Part shown: piece after piece, positions 16,931 through 27,031 of the stretch | Numbering within the stretch: position 1 is the first letter of the stretch | How the letters are laid out: every line of letters starts with the position of its first letter | Assembly: GCF_030408795.1 (NCBI RefSeq) | Contig: NZ_CP047211.1 | Span: 1,116,001 to 1,180,000 of the forward strand | Length of the DNA stretch: 64,000 nucleotides | Direction: 5' to 3' | Origin: Corynebacterium hansenii | GTDB taxonomy: Bacteria; Actinomycetota; Actinomycetes; Mycobacteriales; Mycobacteriaceae | Program-made: the position numbers and the translations under genes | Notes under the pieces: generated by a model | Told to the model about the DNA's origin: nothing | Databases searched by the model: none | Seen by the model: the letters and a program-made list of their open reading frames with translations, nothing else

Positions 16931-17020
16931 ATGGGCCGACGGGGATTCCCGCCACGGGCGTTTCCCCGGTCCATCCAGCTCGGGCCCGCCCGTACCCGAC
17001 TACAGGAGCGCACGGAATGA
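16931..17020 (+). CDS. 29-codon upstream ORF coupled to ilvB
   Basis: The ATG at 16931 follows GGAGGAG by two bases. The frame runs 29 codons ([20 protein letters not shown]...) to a TGA whose TGA overlaps the ilvB ATG as ATGA, the arrangement of translational coupling. C. glutamicum ilvBNC is known to be controlled by a leader peptide rich in valine and other branched-chain residues. This peptide is instead rich in Arg and Pro, with one Ile and two Leu, so classical attenuation is not apparent. Whether it is translated is unproven, and the mRNA start may fall close to its ribosome binding site. Confidence 0.4.
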   Translation: MGRRGFPPRAFPRSIQLGPARTRLQERTE

Positions 17021-18927
17021 ACGCCGCCCCACAGCACAGCCCCTCGCCCGCCACCGTGGCCGCACAGTCGCGCCGCACGACGACCGAGCGCATCACCGGC
17101 GCCAAGGCCATCGTCCGGTCCCTCGAGGAGCTCGGCGCGGACGTCGTATTCGGCATCCCGGGCGGCGCGATCCTGCCGCTGTACGACCCGCTGTTCGACT
17201 CCGAGAAGATCCGACACGTCCTGGTCCGCCACGAGCAGGGCGCCGGCCACGCCGCCACCGGCTACGCGCAGGTCTCCGGCAAGGTCGGCGTGTGCATCGC
17301 CACCTCCGGCCCCGGCGCGACCAACCTGGTCACCCCGCTGGCCGACGCCCAGATGGACTCCGTGCCCGTCGTGGCCATCACCGGCCAGGTCGGCATGCCG
17401 CTGCTGGGCTCCGACGCCTTCCAGGAAGCCGACATCCGCGGCGTGACCATGCCCGTGACCAAGCACAACTTCATGGTCACCGACGCCAACGACATCCCGA
17501 AGGCCATCGCCGAGGCGTTCCACCTGGCCTCCACCGGCCGCCCGGGCGCCGTCCTGGTCGACGTGCCCAAGGACCTGCAGAACACCGAGATCGACTTCAC
17601 GTGGCCGCCGGAGGTGGACCTGCCCGGCTACCGCCCGGTGACCACCCCGCACTCGCGCCAGATCGAAGAGGCCGTGCGCATGATCTCCGCGGCCGAGCGC
17701 CCGGTGCTCTACGTCGGCGGCGGCGTGATCAAGGCCGACGCCTCGGCCGAGCTGATCGCCTTCGCCGAGATGACCGGCGTGCCGGTGGTCACCACCCTCA
17801 TGGCCCGCGGCGCGTTCCCGGACGCCCACGAGCTGCACATGGGCATGCCCGGCATGCACGGCAAGGTCTCCGCCGTGGCCGCGCTGCAGAAGTCGGACCT
17901 GCTGATCACCATCGGCGCCCGCTTCGACGACCGCGTCACCGGTCAGCTGTCCACCTTCGCCCCGCAGGCGAAGGTCATCCACGCCGACATCGACCCGGCG
18001 GAGATCGGCAAGATCCGCGAGGCCCACGTGCCCATCGTCGGCGACGCCCGCGAGGTGCTTTCCGCGCTGGCCGACGCCTACCGCGCCCTCGGCCTGAAGG
18101 CCCCGTCCATCGTGCCGTGGCGCCGCGAGCTCGACGACCTGCGCGACGAGTTCCCGCTCGGCTGGGAAGAGCAGTCCGACGGCTCGCTGTCCCCGCAGTT
18201 CGTGCTGAAGACCCTGTCGGACGTCGTCGGCCCGGAGGCCATCTACTGCGCCGGCGTCGGCCAGCACCAGATGTGGGCCGCGCAGTTCATCCAGTACGAG
18301 AACCCGCGCACCTGGCTCAACTCCGGTGGCCTGGGCACCATGGGCTACGCCGTCCCGGCGGCGATGGGCGCCAAGGCGGCCGCGCCGGAGAAGGAAGTCT
18401 GGGCCATCGACGGCGACGGCTGCTTCCAGATGACCAACCAGGAGCTGACCACCTCCGCCATCGAGGGCTTCCCCATCAAGGTCGCCCTGATCAACAACGG
18501 TAACCTGGGCATGGTGCGCCAGTGGCAGACGCTCTTCTACGAGCAGCGCTACTCCAACACGAAGCTGCGCCCGGAGGACAACTCCTACGTGCCGGACTTC
18601 GTCCGCCTGTCCGAGGGGCTCGGTTGCGTGGCCATCCGCGTGACCAAGGAAGAGGAGGTCATCCCCGCCATCGAGAAGGCGCGGGAGATCAACGACCGCC
18701 CGGTGGTCATCGACTTCATCGTCGGCGAGGACGCCCAGGTGTGGCCGATGGTCGCCGCCGGCAAGTCCAACGACGAGATCGAGTCGGCCCGCGGCCTGCG
18801 CCCGCTTTTCGACGAGGACATGTCGGCGGGGGAGTCCCCGGCGGACATCCACGACACCATGGCGGACAATGCCGAGGACGCGGCGAAGTCGCCCGACGCC
18901 AACCACCCGACCATCCAGTCCCGGTAA
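17017..18927 (+). CDS. ilvB: Acetolactate synthase large (catalytic) subunit
   Basis: A 636-residue thiamine-diphosphate enzyme making 2-acetolactate or 2-acetohydroxybutyrate, the first common step of branched-chain amino acid synthesis. The N-terminal pyrimidine-binding domain has [13 protein letters not shown] and the catalytic Glu in [15 protein letters not shown]. The central FAD-binding domain has [13 protein letters not shown]. The C-terminal ThDP domain has the motif starting at [14 protein letters not shown] and ending at [14 protein letters not shown]. The acidic tail is extended. The ATG at 17017 is preceded by AGGAG and overlaps an upstream ORF stop. It is the first structural gene of ilvBNC. 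Confidence 0.97.
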   Translation: MNAAPQHSPSPATVAAQSRRTTTERITGAKAIVRSLEELGADVVFGIPGGAILPLYDPLFDSEKIRHVLVRHEQGAGHAATGYAQVSGKVGVCIATSGPGATNLVTPLADAQMDSVPVVAITGQVGMPLLGSDAFQEADIRGVTMPVTKHNFMVTDANDIPKAIAEAFHLASTGRPGAVLVDVPKDLQNTEIDFTWPPEVDLPGYRPVTTPHSRQIEEAVRMISAAERPVLYVGGGVIKADASAELIAFAEMTGVPVVTTLMARGAFPDAHELHMGMPGMHGKVSAVAALQKSDLLITIGARFDDRVTGQLSTFAPQAKVIHADIDPAEIGKIREAHVPIVGDAREVLSALADAYRALGLKAPSIVPWRRELDDLRDEFPLGWEEQSDGSLSPQFVLKTLSDVVGPEAIYCAGVGQHQMWAAQFIQYENPRTWLNSGGLGTMGYAVPAAMGAKAAAPEKEVWAIDGDGCFQMTNQELTTSAIEGFPIKVALINNGNLGMVRQWQTLFYEQRYSNTKLRPEDNSYVPDFVRLSEGLGCVAIRVTKEEEVIPAIEKAREINDRPVVIDFIVGEDAQVWPMVAAGKSNDEIESARGLRPLFDEDMSAGESPADIHDTMADNAEDAAKSPDANHPTIQSR

Positions 18928-18963
18928 CCCGGCAACCAGACGAAGAGGAAAGTGAAGCTCATC

Positions 18964-19473
18964 ATGGCCGAACTGCACACCCTGTCCGTGCTGACCCTCG
19001 ACGAGCCGGGCATCCTGGTCCGCATCGCGGGCATGTTCACCCGCCGCGGGTTCAGCATCCAGTCCATCACCTCGGGCACCACCGAGGTCGAGGGAGTCAA
19101 CCGCATCACCCTCGTGGTTGAAACGGAGAATCTGCCCATCGAGCAGATCACCAAGCAGCTGAACAAGCTGGTGCCGGTGCTCAAGGTGGTCCGCCAGCCG
19201 GACGACCAGCTGGTGTCCCGGGCGCTGCTGCTGGTCAAGGTCACGGCGGACAACAACAACCGTCCCCAGGTGGTCGACGCGGCGAAGCTCTTCCGCGCCC
19301 GCGTCGTCGACGTGGCGCAGGAGTCCGTGGTCATCGAGGCCACGGGCGAGCGCTCGAAGCTCCGCGCGCTGCTCGAGGTCCTCGAGCCGTTCGGCATCCG
19401 CGAGCTGGTGCAGTCTGGCACCGTCGCGGTGGCCCGCGGCCCGAAGCCGATGCTGGCGTCCCGGGCGCTGTAA
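18964..19473 (+). CDS. ilvN: Acetolactate synthase small (regulatory) subunit
   Basis: A 169-residue regulatory subunit that binds valine and stimulates IlvB. The N-terminal ACT domain reads HTLSVLTLDEPGILVRIAGMFTRRGFSI with SGTTEVEGVNRITLVV, and the C-terminal domain has RPQVVDAAKLFRARVVDV and EPFGIRELVQSG. Length and motifs are standard. It lies 36 bases after ilvB. The ATG at 18964 gives the usual N-terminus, but AGAGGAAA directly before a GTG at 18952 makes a start four codons earlier possible. Confidence 0.96.
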   Translation: MAELHTLSVLTLDEPGILVRIAGMFTRRGFSIQSITSGTTEVEGVNRITLVVETENLPIEQITKQLNKLVPVLKVVRQPDDQLVSRALLLVKVTADNNNRPQVVDAAKLFRARVVDVAQESVVIEATGERSKLRALLEVLEPFGIRELVQSGTVAVARGPKPMLASRAL

Positions 19474-19494
19474 CCCCCGAAACAATCCCCTGGC

Positions 19495-20589
<1,095 letters not shown>

Positions 20590-20612
20590 GGTTTCCCCGC
20601 TTCACGACGCCG

Positions 20613-20647
20613 ACCTCCCCCGCACCACGCCGTGCGGGGGAGGTTTC
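20613..20647 (+). terminator. Terminator after ilvC
   Basis: Perfect 13-base inverted repeat (20613-20625 and 20632-20644, loop CACGCC) followed by TTT. Confidence 0.8.
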
Positions 20648-20690
20648 GTCGTCAAGCGGCGCTGCGGGGGAGGATGCGGGTCCCCGTTAA

Positions 20691-20736
20691 CGGTCGTTTA
20701 CCCGCCTGTCCGATAGTCTGGTCGGGTAAACGATCG
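20691..20736 (+). promoter_or_regulatory. Inverted repeat around the promoter of the lipoprotein gene
   Basis: CGGTCGTTTACCCG (20691-20704) and CGGGTAAACGATCG (20723-20736) form a 14-base inverted repeat with one mismatch. A TAGTCT -10-like hexamer sits between the arms, so this could be an operator pair around the promoter. Confidence 0.45.
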
Positions 20737-20744
20737 CCACCCCC

Positions 20745-22388
20745 ATGAAAGGCAGGCCCGCCTTGGTCTGGTCCTCCGCCCGTCCCTCGCCCCTCCGCTC
20801 GGGCGTCCGCCGGTCCCTGGCCCTCGTCGCCGGGGCCGCGACCGCATTCGGCCTCGTCGCCTGCTCCGGCGACGATGGCCCCTCGAAGGCCGCCAAGGCC
20901 CCGGAAAAGCCGGTCGCCGTGGACAGCGAGCTCGCTGCGTCGCAGAAGCTGCTCGACTCCGCCCAGGCCGTCGTGGTGTCCGCCGCCGACGAGGATTCGC
21001 AGCGCCGCGCCGCCGGCATCGCCGTGACCTCCGGCGTGCCCATGCTCGTGCAGCAGGGCTCGGACGCGTCGTCGGTGGAGGAGGAGATCAAGCGGCTGGG
21101 CGCAGGCACCGTCGTCACGGTCGGCGACGCCGAGGTCGCCGCCGAGGGCGAGCGCACCGTCGTCGCCGCCCCGGCCGACCTGGATGGCCTGAAGAAGCTC
21201 ACCGGCACCGAGTTCGCCGAGGCGGAGGAAGAGAAGGAGCCGGCCCGGGCCGTCGCCGAGATGGAGGCCGACAAGCCGACCGTCCCGGCCGCGAAGGATG
21301 CGGAGGGGGCCGCGGGGGATTCGGACGCCCTGGCCGCCTCCAAGCCCACGAAGCCGAAGACGGGCGGCGACGACCCGGTGGCCTTCGCGGCCCCCGGCAC
21401 GCCGCTCGGCGCCATCGCCACCGCCCGCGCCGCGGGCATCGAGGTCCAGTGGCTTCCGATCGGCGATGCCCGCGCCACCTCGGAGTCGATCAAGGCGGCG
21501 CGCGACGGCCGCCCGCTCATCGGGCTCGGCGACGCATTCGGCGGCGAGGAGAAGTTCGCCAAGTCCGCCGAGCTCGCCTCCGACGACAAGATCGAGGAGC
21601 TGCCCGGCGGCGGCCAGCTGGTGTTCCCGGGCCGCCACATGATCGCCACATACGGCCACCCCGGCGCCCCGGTGCTGGGAGTGATGGGCGAGGAGACGCC
21701 CGAGGAGGCCGTCGCCCACGCCAAGCAGCTCGTCGAGGAGTACCAGGGGCTGACCGGCGACAAGGTCATCCCGGCGTTCGAGATCATCGCGTCCGTCGCC
21801 CAGGCCGCCCCCGGGCCGCGCAACGACTTCTCCGAGCCCGCGCCCGTCGATGTGCTCAAGCCCTACGTCGACGCCATGACGGAGGCCGGCGGCTACGTCA
21901 TCATCGACCTGCAGCCCGGCCGCGCCGACTTCGTCGAGCAGGCGAAGTTCTACGAGGAGCTGCTCAAGCGCCCCAACGTCGGCCTCGCCCTCGACCCGGA
22001 GTGGAAGCTCACCCCGGACGGCATGCCCAACGTCGCCGTCGGCCACGTGGAGGCGGAGGAGGTCAACCGCGCCATCGAGTACCTCGCGGATCTGACCGCG
22101 AAGAACAACCTGCCGCAGAAGGTGCTCATGCTGCACCAGTTCCAGCTGCAGATGCTCCGCGACCGCGAGACCATCGACCTGTCCCGCCCCGAGCTCGCCG
22201 TCGTCCTCCACGCCGACGGCCACGGCACGCCGGACCAGAAGTTCGAGACGTGGAACGTCATGCGCCAGGATCTCCAGCCCGAGTTCTTCATGGCGTGGAA
22301 GAACTTCATCGACGAGGACCAACCGATGTTCACCCCGCAGCAGACGATGGACATCAAGCCGCGGCCCTGGATCGTCACCTACCAGTAG
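20745..22388 (+). CDS. Predicted lipoprotein of unknown function
   Basis: A 547-residue protein with a signal peptide ending in the lipobox GLVAC (Cys near residue 40). The N-terminal half resembles a module that orders slots (LLDSAQAVVVSAADEDSQRRAAGIAVTSGVPMLV, then GAGTVVTVGDAEVAA), a pattern seen in cell-wall-binding-type repeats. An Ala/Glu/Lys linker comes next. The C-terminal half looks like a TIM-barrel-type domain (GYVIIDLQPGRADFVEQAKFYEELLKRPNVGLALDPEW, VLMLHQFQLQMLRD, AVVLHADGHG). I see no recognised catalytic signature. The ATG at 20745 is the first in frame. It sits alone between the ilvBNC terminator and serA. Surface location is inferred from the lipobox. Confidence 0.65.
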   Translation: MKGRPALVWSSARPSPLRSGVRRSLALVAGAATAFGLVACSGDDGPSKAAKAPEKPVAVDSELAASQKLLDSAQAVVVSAADEDSQRRAAGIAVTSGVPMLVQQGSDASSVEEEIKRLGAGTVVTVGDAEVAAEGERTVVAAPADLDGLKKLTGTEFAEAEEEKEPARAVAEMEADKPTVPAAKDAEGAAGDSDALAASKPTKPKTGGDDPVAFAAPGTPLGAIATARAAGIEVQWLPIGDARATSESIKAARDGRPLIGLGDAFGGEEKFAKSAELASDDKIEELPGGGQLVFPGRHMIATYGHPGAPVLGVMGEETPEEAVAHAKQLVEEYQGLTGDKVIPAFEIIASVAQAAPGPRNDFSEPAPVDVLKPYVDAMTEAGGYVIIDLQPGRADFVEQAKFYEELLKRPNVGLALDPEWKLTPDGMPNVAVGHVEAEEVNRAIEYLADLTAKNNLPQKVLMLHQFQLQMLRDRETIDLSRPELAVVLHADGHGTPDQKFETWNVMRQDLQPEFFMAWKNFIDEDQPMFTPQQTMDIKPRPWIVTYQ

Positions 22389-22462
22389 GCGCCGCCCCCG
22401 GAATCGGGCGTCGCGCGCCCCACGTTCCGGGGCCTGCCACCCCCGCCCGCGGCACCCGGGGA

Positions 22463-22502
22463 TATGATGATCGGGTCCACGCCAACGAGCCGGCGTGGAC
22501 CC
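22463..22502 (+). promoter_or_regulatory. serA promoter and 5' hairpin
   Basis: A TATGAT -10 (22463-22468) is followed at once by a perfect 11-base inverted repeat GGGTCCACGCC/GGCGTGGACCC (22473-22483 and 22492-22502, 8-base loop). Transcription starting about 7 bases after the -10 would put this hairpin at the very 5' end of the mRNA. Its GTCCAC/GTGGAC halves resemble the ilvD palindrome but with a wider gap. Confidence 0.5.
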
Positions 22503-22566
22503 ATCCTTTCGGGCGCGGTCGTGCCGGATCGGATCGGACGCATACGCACATAATCAGGAGTTGCTC

Positions 22567-24162
22567 GTGAGCCAGAACGCTCGCCCGGTCGTCCTCATCG
22601 CCGACAAGCTCGCGCAGTCCACCGTGGACGCGCTCGGAGATTCCGTGGAGGTGCGCTGGGTCGACGGCCCGAACCGCCCGGAACTCCTCGCCGCCGTCGC
22701 CGATGCCGACGCCCTGCTGGTCCGTTCGGCGACCACCGTGGACAAGGAAGTCCTCGAGGCCGCCCCCAACCTGAAGATCGTCGGCCGCGCCGGCGTGGGC
22801 CTCGACAACGTCGACATCGACACCGCCACCGAGCGCGGCGTCATGGTCGTCAACGCCCCGACCTCCAACATCCACTCCGCGTGCGAGCAGGCCATCGCGC
22901 TCCTGCTGGCCACCGCCCGCCAGGTCCCCGCCGCCGACGCCACGCTGCGCGACGGCGAGTGGAAGCGCTCGTCCTTCAAGGGCGTCGAGATCTTCGGCAA
23001 GACCGTCGGCATCGTCGGCTTCGGCCACATCGGCCAGCTGTTCGCGCAGCGCCTGGCCGCCTTCGAGACCACCATCATCGCCTACGACCCGTACGCCAAC
23101 CCGGCGCGCGCGGCCCAGATGAACGTGGAGCTCGTCGACCTGGAGGAGCTCGTCTCCCGCGCCGACTTCGTCACCATCCACCTTCCCAAGACCAAGGAAA
23201 CGGCCGGCATGTTCGACGCCGACCTCCTGGCGAAGTCGAAGAAGGGCCAGATCATCATCAACGCGGCCCGCGGCGGCCTCGTCGATGAGCAGGCCCTGGC
23301 CGACGCCATCGAGTCGGGCCACATCCGCGGCGCCGGCTTCGACGTGTACGACTCCGAGCCCTGCACCGACTCCCCGCTGTTCAAGCTGCCGCAGACCGTC
23401 GTTTCGCCGCACCTGGGCGCCTCCACCGTCGAGGCGCAGGACCGCGCGGGCATCGACGTCGCCAAGTCCGTGCTGCTGGCCCTGGCCGGCGAGTTCGTGC
23501 CGGACGCCGTCAACGTCTCCGGCGGCGCCGTGGGCGAGGAGGTCGCCCTGTGGCTGGAGCTCGCCCGCGAGCTCGGCCTCGTCGCCGGCGGCCTGCTCGA
23601 CGGCGCCCCGACCGCCCTGGAGGTCACCGCCCGCGGCGAGCTGTCCACCGAGGACGTCGACGTCCTGGGCCTGGCCGCCGCCCGCGGCCTGTTCTCGGCG
23701 ATGATCGAGGAGCCGGTCACCTTCGTCAACGCCCCGCGCATCGCCGAGGAGCGCGGCGTGGAGATCTCCGTGGGCACCGCCCCGGAGTCCGTCTCCCACC
23801 GCTCGGTGCTGGAGGTCAAGGTCATCGCCGCCGACGGCAAGACCTCGATCATCACCGGCGCCTTGACCGGCCTGGAGCGCGTCGAGAAGATCGTGCGCAT
23901 CAACGGCCGCGGCGTCGACATGCGCTCCGAGGGCCGCAACCTGTTCCTCACCTACAAGGATCAGCCGGGCGCCCTGGGCAAGGTCGGCGTGGCGCTGGGC
24001 CAGGCCGGCATCAACATCGAGGCCGCCGCCCTGTCCCCGGAGGCCGACGGCGACAACGCCATCCTCATCCTCCGCGTCTCGGAAGAGGTGCCGGAGGATC
24101 TGATCGAGTCCATCGTGGACGACATCGACGCCAACCACGCGCTGCAGCTGGTGCTCAACTAG
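22567..24162 (+). CDS. serA: D-3-phosphoglycerate dehydrogenase
   Basis: A 531-residue enzyme oxidising 3-phosphoglycerate to phosphohydroxypyruvate with NAD, the first step of serine synthesis. It has VGRAGVGLDNVD, the NAD-binding GIVGFGHIGQLFAQRL, NAARGGLVDEQAL, and the catalytic His in SPHLGAST. The intervening ASB domain and a C-terminal ACT domain (LFLTYKDQPGALGKVGVALGQAGINIEAAALS) follow. This long form is typical of actinobacteria and is serine-sensitive in mycobacteria and corynebacteria. The GTG at 22567 follows CAGGAG. The promoter region carries a strong 5' hairpin. Confidence 0.97.
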   Translation: MSQNARPVVLIADKLAQSTVDALGDSVEVRWVDGPNRPELLAAVADADALLVRSATTVDKEVLEAAPNLKIVGRAGVGLDNVDIDTATERGVMVVNAPTSNIHSACEQAIALLLATARQVPAADATLRDGEWKRSSFKGVEIFGKTVGIVGFGHIGQLFAQRLAAFETTIIAYDPYANPARAAQMNVELVDLEELVSRADFVTIHLPKTKETAGMFDADLLAKSKKGQIIINAARGGLVDEQALADAIESGHIRGAGFDVYDSEPCTDSPLFKLPQTVVSPHLGASTVEAQDRAGIDVAKSVLLALAGEFVPDAVNVSGGAVGEEVALWLELARELGLVAGGLLDGAPTALEVTARGELSTEDVDVLGLAAARGLFSAMIEEPVTFVNAPRIAEERGVEISVGTAPESVSHRSVLEVKVIAADGKTSIITGALTGLERVEKIVRINGRGVDMRSEGRNLFLTYKDQPGALGKVGVALGQAGINIEAAALSPEADGDNAILILRVSEEVPEDLIESIVDDIDANHALQLVLN

Positions 24163-24184
24163 CGGCGTGACGCGGCGCATGGCG

Positions 24185-24190
24185 TAATCT
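24185..24190 (+). promoter_or_regulatory. -10 box of the membrane protein gene, leaderless GTG start
   Basis: TAATCT ends 7 bases before the GTG at 24198. No ribosome binding site is present. Confidence 0.5.
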
Positions 24191-24197
24191 GGACGTC

Positions 24198-25325
24198 GTG
24201 CGGAACAGAGCCCCGGAGCCCGACAGAGAAGCCGACCGGATGGCCCCAGAGGTCATCCGCAGGCTGTGGGTTTCGGGGCTTCCGTCTGCCCTGCCCACGC
24301 GCGTGCGGGCGAAGCATCTGCTGCAGCGGTGCGCCCCGGCGTGGTCCGCGGTGGCGGTGTTCCAGATCGGCCGGGCGTTCCTCCTGCGGGCGTTTTCGCC
24401 CAAGGAACTCGAGGCGTTCGTCAACGCCCCCGACGAGGGCCTGGACGTCGACCTGATCGGCTGGGCGGTTCTCGGCCTGCTCATCGCCGCGGTCGTCGTC
24501 CCGCTGATCACGTGGGGCGTGCTCAAGTTCCTGTCCCCGCGCGCCGCCGCGATCGGCGGCGCGGTGGTCCTGGCGGTCACCTTCGTGTCGCCGAGCATCG
24601 GGACTCTGCTGACCATCGAGGCACCGGGCTCGCAGAACTTCGTGGACCGGGTGTCGTTCCTGCCCGTCGTGTTCGTCGCCGCGATGGTCTTCCTGGGGTG
24701 GGGCAGCCTGCTGGCGTGGACGCTCAAGCGCGCGTTCCGGGAAGTCGCCGACTCGCTGTCCCGGGCCGTGCGGACCCTGCCGCTGCTGCTGGTGGCGTTC
24801 CTCTTCTTCTTCTACAACGCCGAGCTGTGGCAGCTGGGCGTGGCGTGGACGGTCGGGCGCGCGGCCACCGTGGCGGCGATGCTGTGGGGGTTCGGGGTGC
24901 TGGCGTCGTTCATCGTCGTCAACGAGCACGTCCGCGAGGGCATCGAGGAGGATCGCAAGTTCCCCATCCGGCTCAAGCTGAACCTGCGCTACGTCGCGGC
25001 GTCGGTCCAGGCGGCGCAGGCGAGCTTCTTCGGGGTCCTCGTGTTCGCGGGCTTCGTGTTCCTCGGCATGGTGTCGGTGCCGGAGGCGACCATCACCGCA
25101 TGGACGCAGAAGCCCCCGGTGCTCGTGGAAATCGGCTCGCTGAACATCCCCGGCGCCCTGGTGAAGGTGTCGTGGGTCCTGGGGGCCTTCGCGTCGCTGT
25201 ACATGGTCACGGCGACCGCCGCGGACAAGGCGGCGCGCGAGGATCAGCTGGGCCCCATCACCGAGGAGGTCCGCGGCGCGCTCAAGGCCGCGGGGATCAT
25301 CGGGGAGGACGCGACGACGCGCTGA
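24198..25325 (+). CDS. Multi-pass membrane protein of unknown function
   Basis: A 375-residue integral membrane protein with about seven hydrophobic segments, including LIGWAVLGLLIAAVVVPLITWGV, AAAIGGAVVLAVTFVSPSIG, VSFLPVVFVAAMVFLGWG, LPLLLVAFLFFFYNAELW and SFFGVLVFAGFVFLGMVSV. Charged loops and a cytosolic C-terminal tail (AAREDQLGPITEEVRGALKAAG) are visible. I do not recognise a transporter or enzyme family. C. glutamicum also has an uncharacterised membrane protein between serA and leuB, which this may correspond to. The leaderless GTG start is inferred from the -10 spacing. Confidence 0.7.
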   Translation: MRNRAPEPDREADRMAPEVIRRLWVSGLPSALPTRVRAKHLLQRCAPAWSAVAVFQIGRAFLLRAFSPKELEAFVNAPDEGLDVDLIGWAVLGLLIAAVVVPLITWGVLKFLSPRAAAIGGAVVLAVTFVSPSIGTLLTIEAPGSQNFVDRVSFLPVVFVAAMVFLGWGSLLAWTLKRAFREVADSLSRAVRTLPLLLVAFLFFFYNAELWQLGVAWTVGRAATVAAMLWGFGVLASFIVVNEHVREGIEEDRKFPIRLKLNLRYVAASVQAAQASFFGVLVFAGFVFLGMVSVPEATITAWTQKPPVLVEIGSLNIPGALVKVSWVLGAFASLYMVTATAADKAAREDQLGPITEEVRGALKAAGIIGEDATTR

Positions 25326-25389
25326 GGTAGGCCTCCGGGGGCGAGTAAGGTGAGACTTCGCTTTGCCATCGCCACCGCCAGGAGGTCCC

Positions 25390-27030
25390 GTGCCGCTGAT
25401 CACCGCCCCGGTGACGCCGCCGCCGATCGCGCCGCCCGCGTTCGACGAGTCGACGTCGCCCACCGTCTACCAGCTGCGCGTGATGTTCTCGCGCAAGCCG
25501 GTGACCATCCCGGCGATGCTGCTGATGATCGTCCACCAGGTGTGCGAGGCCCTCGTCCCCGTCGTCGCCGGCCGGACGGTGGACACCGCCATCGCGGACG
25601 GCGATTCCGCGGCGCTGTGGCGGTGGATGCTGGTGCTCGCCGCGGTGTTCCTGGTCCTGGACGTGGCCGCGCGCTTCGGCGGGCGGTTGGCGACCATCGC
25701 CATGCTCTCGGTCGAGCATGCGCTGCGCATGCAGTTGACCGACCGCATCGTCGATCGCCGGGGGTTCGCCGACGGCGCCCGCCCTCCGGGGGCGCTGCTG
25801 ACGGTGTCCACCACCGACGCGCAGAACACCGCGCGGGCGGTCATCGTGGGCCTGCGCCCGGTGGCGGAGGTCGCGGCGCTGGTCTTCGCCTCGGTGATCC
25901 TGCTGACCGTCTCCGTCCCGATCGGACTGGTGGTCCTCGTGGGCGGCGCGTTGCTCACGTGGGGGTCGATGGCGGCGGGTGCGCCGCTGCGGCGCCGCGT
26001 GGGGCGTCGCCAAGCCGCCGCCGCCCGGGCCTCGGCCACGGCGGCTGACCTGGTGGCGGGGTTCCGCACGCTCGCGGGCCTGGGCGCGCGCCGCACCGCC
26101 GCCGGCCGCTACCGGGACCGGTCCCGCGAGGCGCTCGACGCGACGGTGCACGCCGTCGACGCGGAGGCCCGGCTGATCGGGTGGGTGGAGGTGCTGGGCG
26201 GCGTCTTCGTCACGCTCGTCGCCGCGGGCTCCGGCATCGCCGCGCTGCAGGGCCGGCTGACCGTCGGCGAGCTGATCACCGTCGTCGGCCTGGCGCAGTT
26301 CATCATCGACCCGATGACCGCCCTGGGCAAGAACGCCTCCGCCGTGTGGGCCACGTCGGTGGCGTCGGCGGAGCGGGTCCTGGGCCTGCTGCGCGAGCCC
26401 CACGCTGCCTCGGAGGACGGCACCCCGGCGGGCGCGGATGCGCGTGACGACGAGCCCGCCGAACTCCTCGTCGGCGGCACCGTCGTTCCGCCGGGGGCGC
26501 ACCGCGTGATCCCGGCCGACGCGGGGGAGATGGCGGCGATCGTCGACGCGCTCACCCTCGCGCACCGCCCGGAGCCCGGCGGTTTCGCCGTGGACGGGGT
26601 CGATCTGGCGGAGGCCGAACTCGGTTCGGTCCTGCGCCGGGTGGTCACCGCACCGCATTCCGCCGACCTCTTCGACGGCACCGTCACCGAGAACCTGCTG
26701 GCCGTGCGCCCCGACGCGACCGGGCCGCAGATCGACGCCGCGCTGGCGGCCGCGGGCTGCGCCGACGTCATCGAGGTGCTGCCCGACGGCGCGGACACCC
26801 GCATCGGCGACGCCGGCGTCATGCTCTCGGGCGGGCAGCGCCAGCGCATCGCCCTCGCGCGGGCGCTGCTGGCGGATCCACCGGCGCTCGTGCTGGCCGA
26901 TCCCACCACGGCCGTGGACTCGGTGACGGAGCAACGGGTGGCGAGGGGCGTCGCAAAGCACAGGGCCGGGCGGACCACCGTCGTCCTGACGTCGGCGCCC
27001 GCCTGGGCCGCCGAGATGGAGGTGGCGTGA
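25390..27030 (+). CDS. ABC exporter half-transporter with degenerate ATP site
   Basis: A 546-residue protein: exporter-type transmembrane domain (about residues 1-310, six helices) fused to a nucleotide-binding domain. The signature LSGGQ (479-483, followed by RQRIALARALL) is perfect. Everything else needed at its own ATP site has gone. The Walker A loop is replaced by VPPGAHRVIPADAGEM, the Q-loop Gln by His (TAPHSADLF), Walker B DE by AD (VLADP, 501-505) and the switch His by Ser (VLTSAP). It therefore cannot work alone and must pair with the next gene product, one base downstream. The GTG at 25390 follows AGGAGGT. The substrate is unknown; heterodimeric exporters move peptides, lipids, drugs or siderophores. 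Confidence 0.85.
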   Translation: MPLITAPVTPPPIAPPAFDESTSPTVYQLRVMFSRKPVTIPAMLLMIVHQVCEALVPVVAGRTVDTAIADGDSAALWRWMLVLAAVFLVLDVAARFGGRLATIAMLSVEHALRMQLTDRIVDRRGFADGARPPGALLTVSTTDAQNTARAVIVGLRPVAEVAALVFASVILLTVSVPIGLVVLVGGALLTWGSMAAGAPLRRRVGRRQAAAARASATAADLVAGFRTLAGLGARRTAAGRYRDRSREALDATVHAVDAEARLIGWVEVLGGVFVTLVAAGSGIAALQGRLTVGELITVVGLAQFIIDPMTALGKNASAVWATSVASAERVLGLLREPHAASEDGTPAGADARDDEPAELLVGGTVVPPGAHRVIPADAGEMAAIVDALTLAHRPEPGGFAVDGVDLAEAELGSVLRRVVTAPHSADLFDGTVTENLLAVRPDATGPQIDAALAAAGCADVIEVLPDGADTRIGDAGVMLSGGQRQRIALARALLADPPALVLADPTTAVDSVTEQRVARGVAKHRAGRTTVVLTSAPAWAAEMEVA

Positions 27031-27031
27031 C

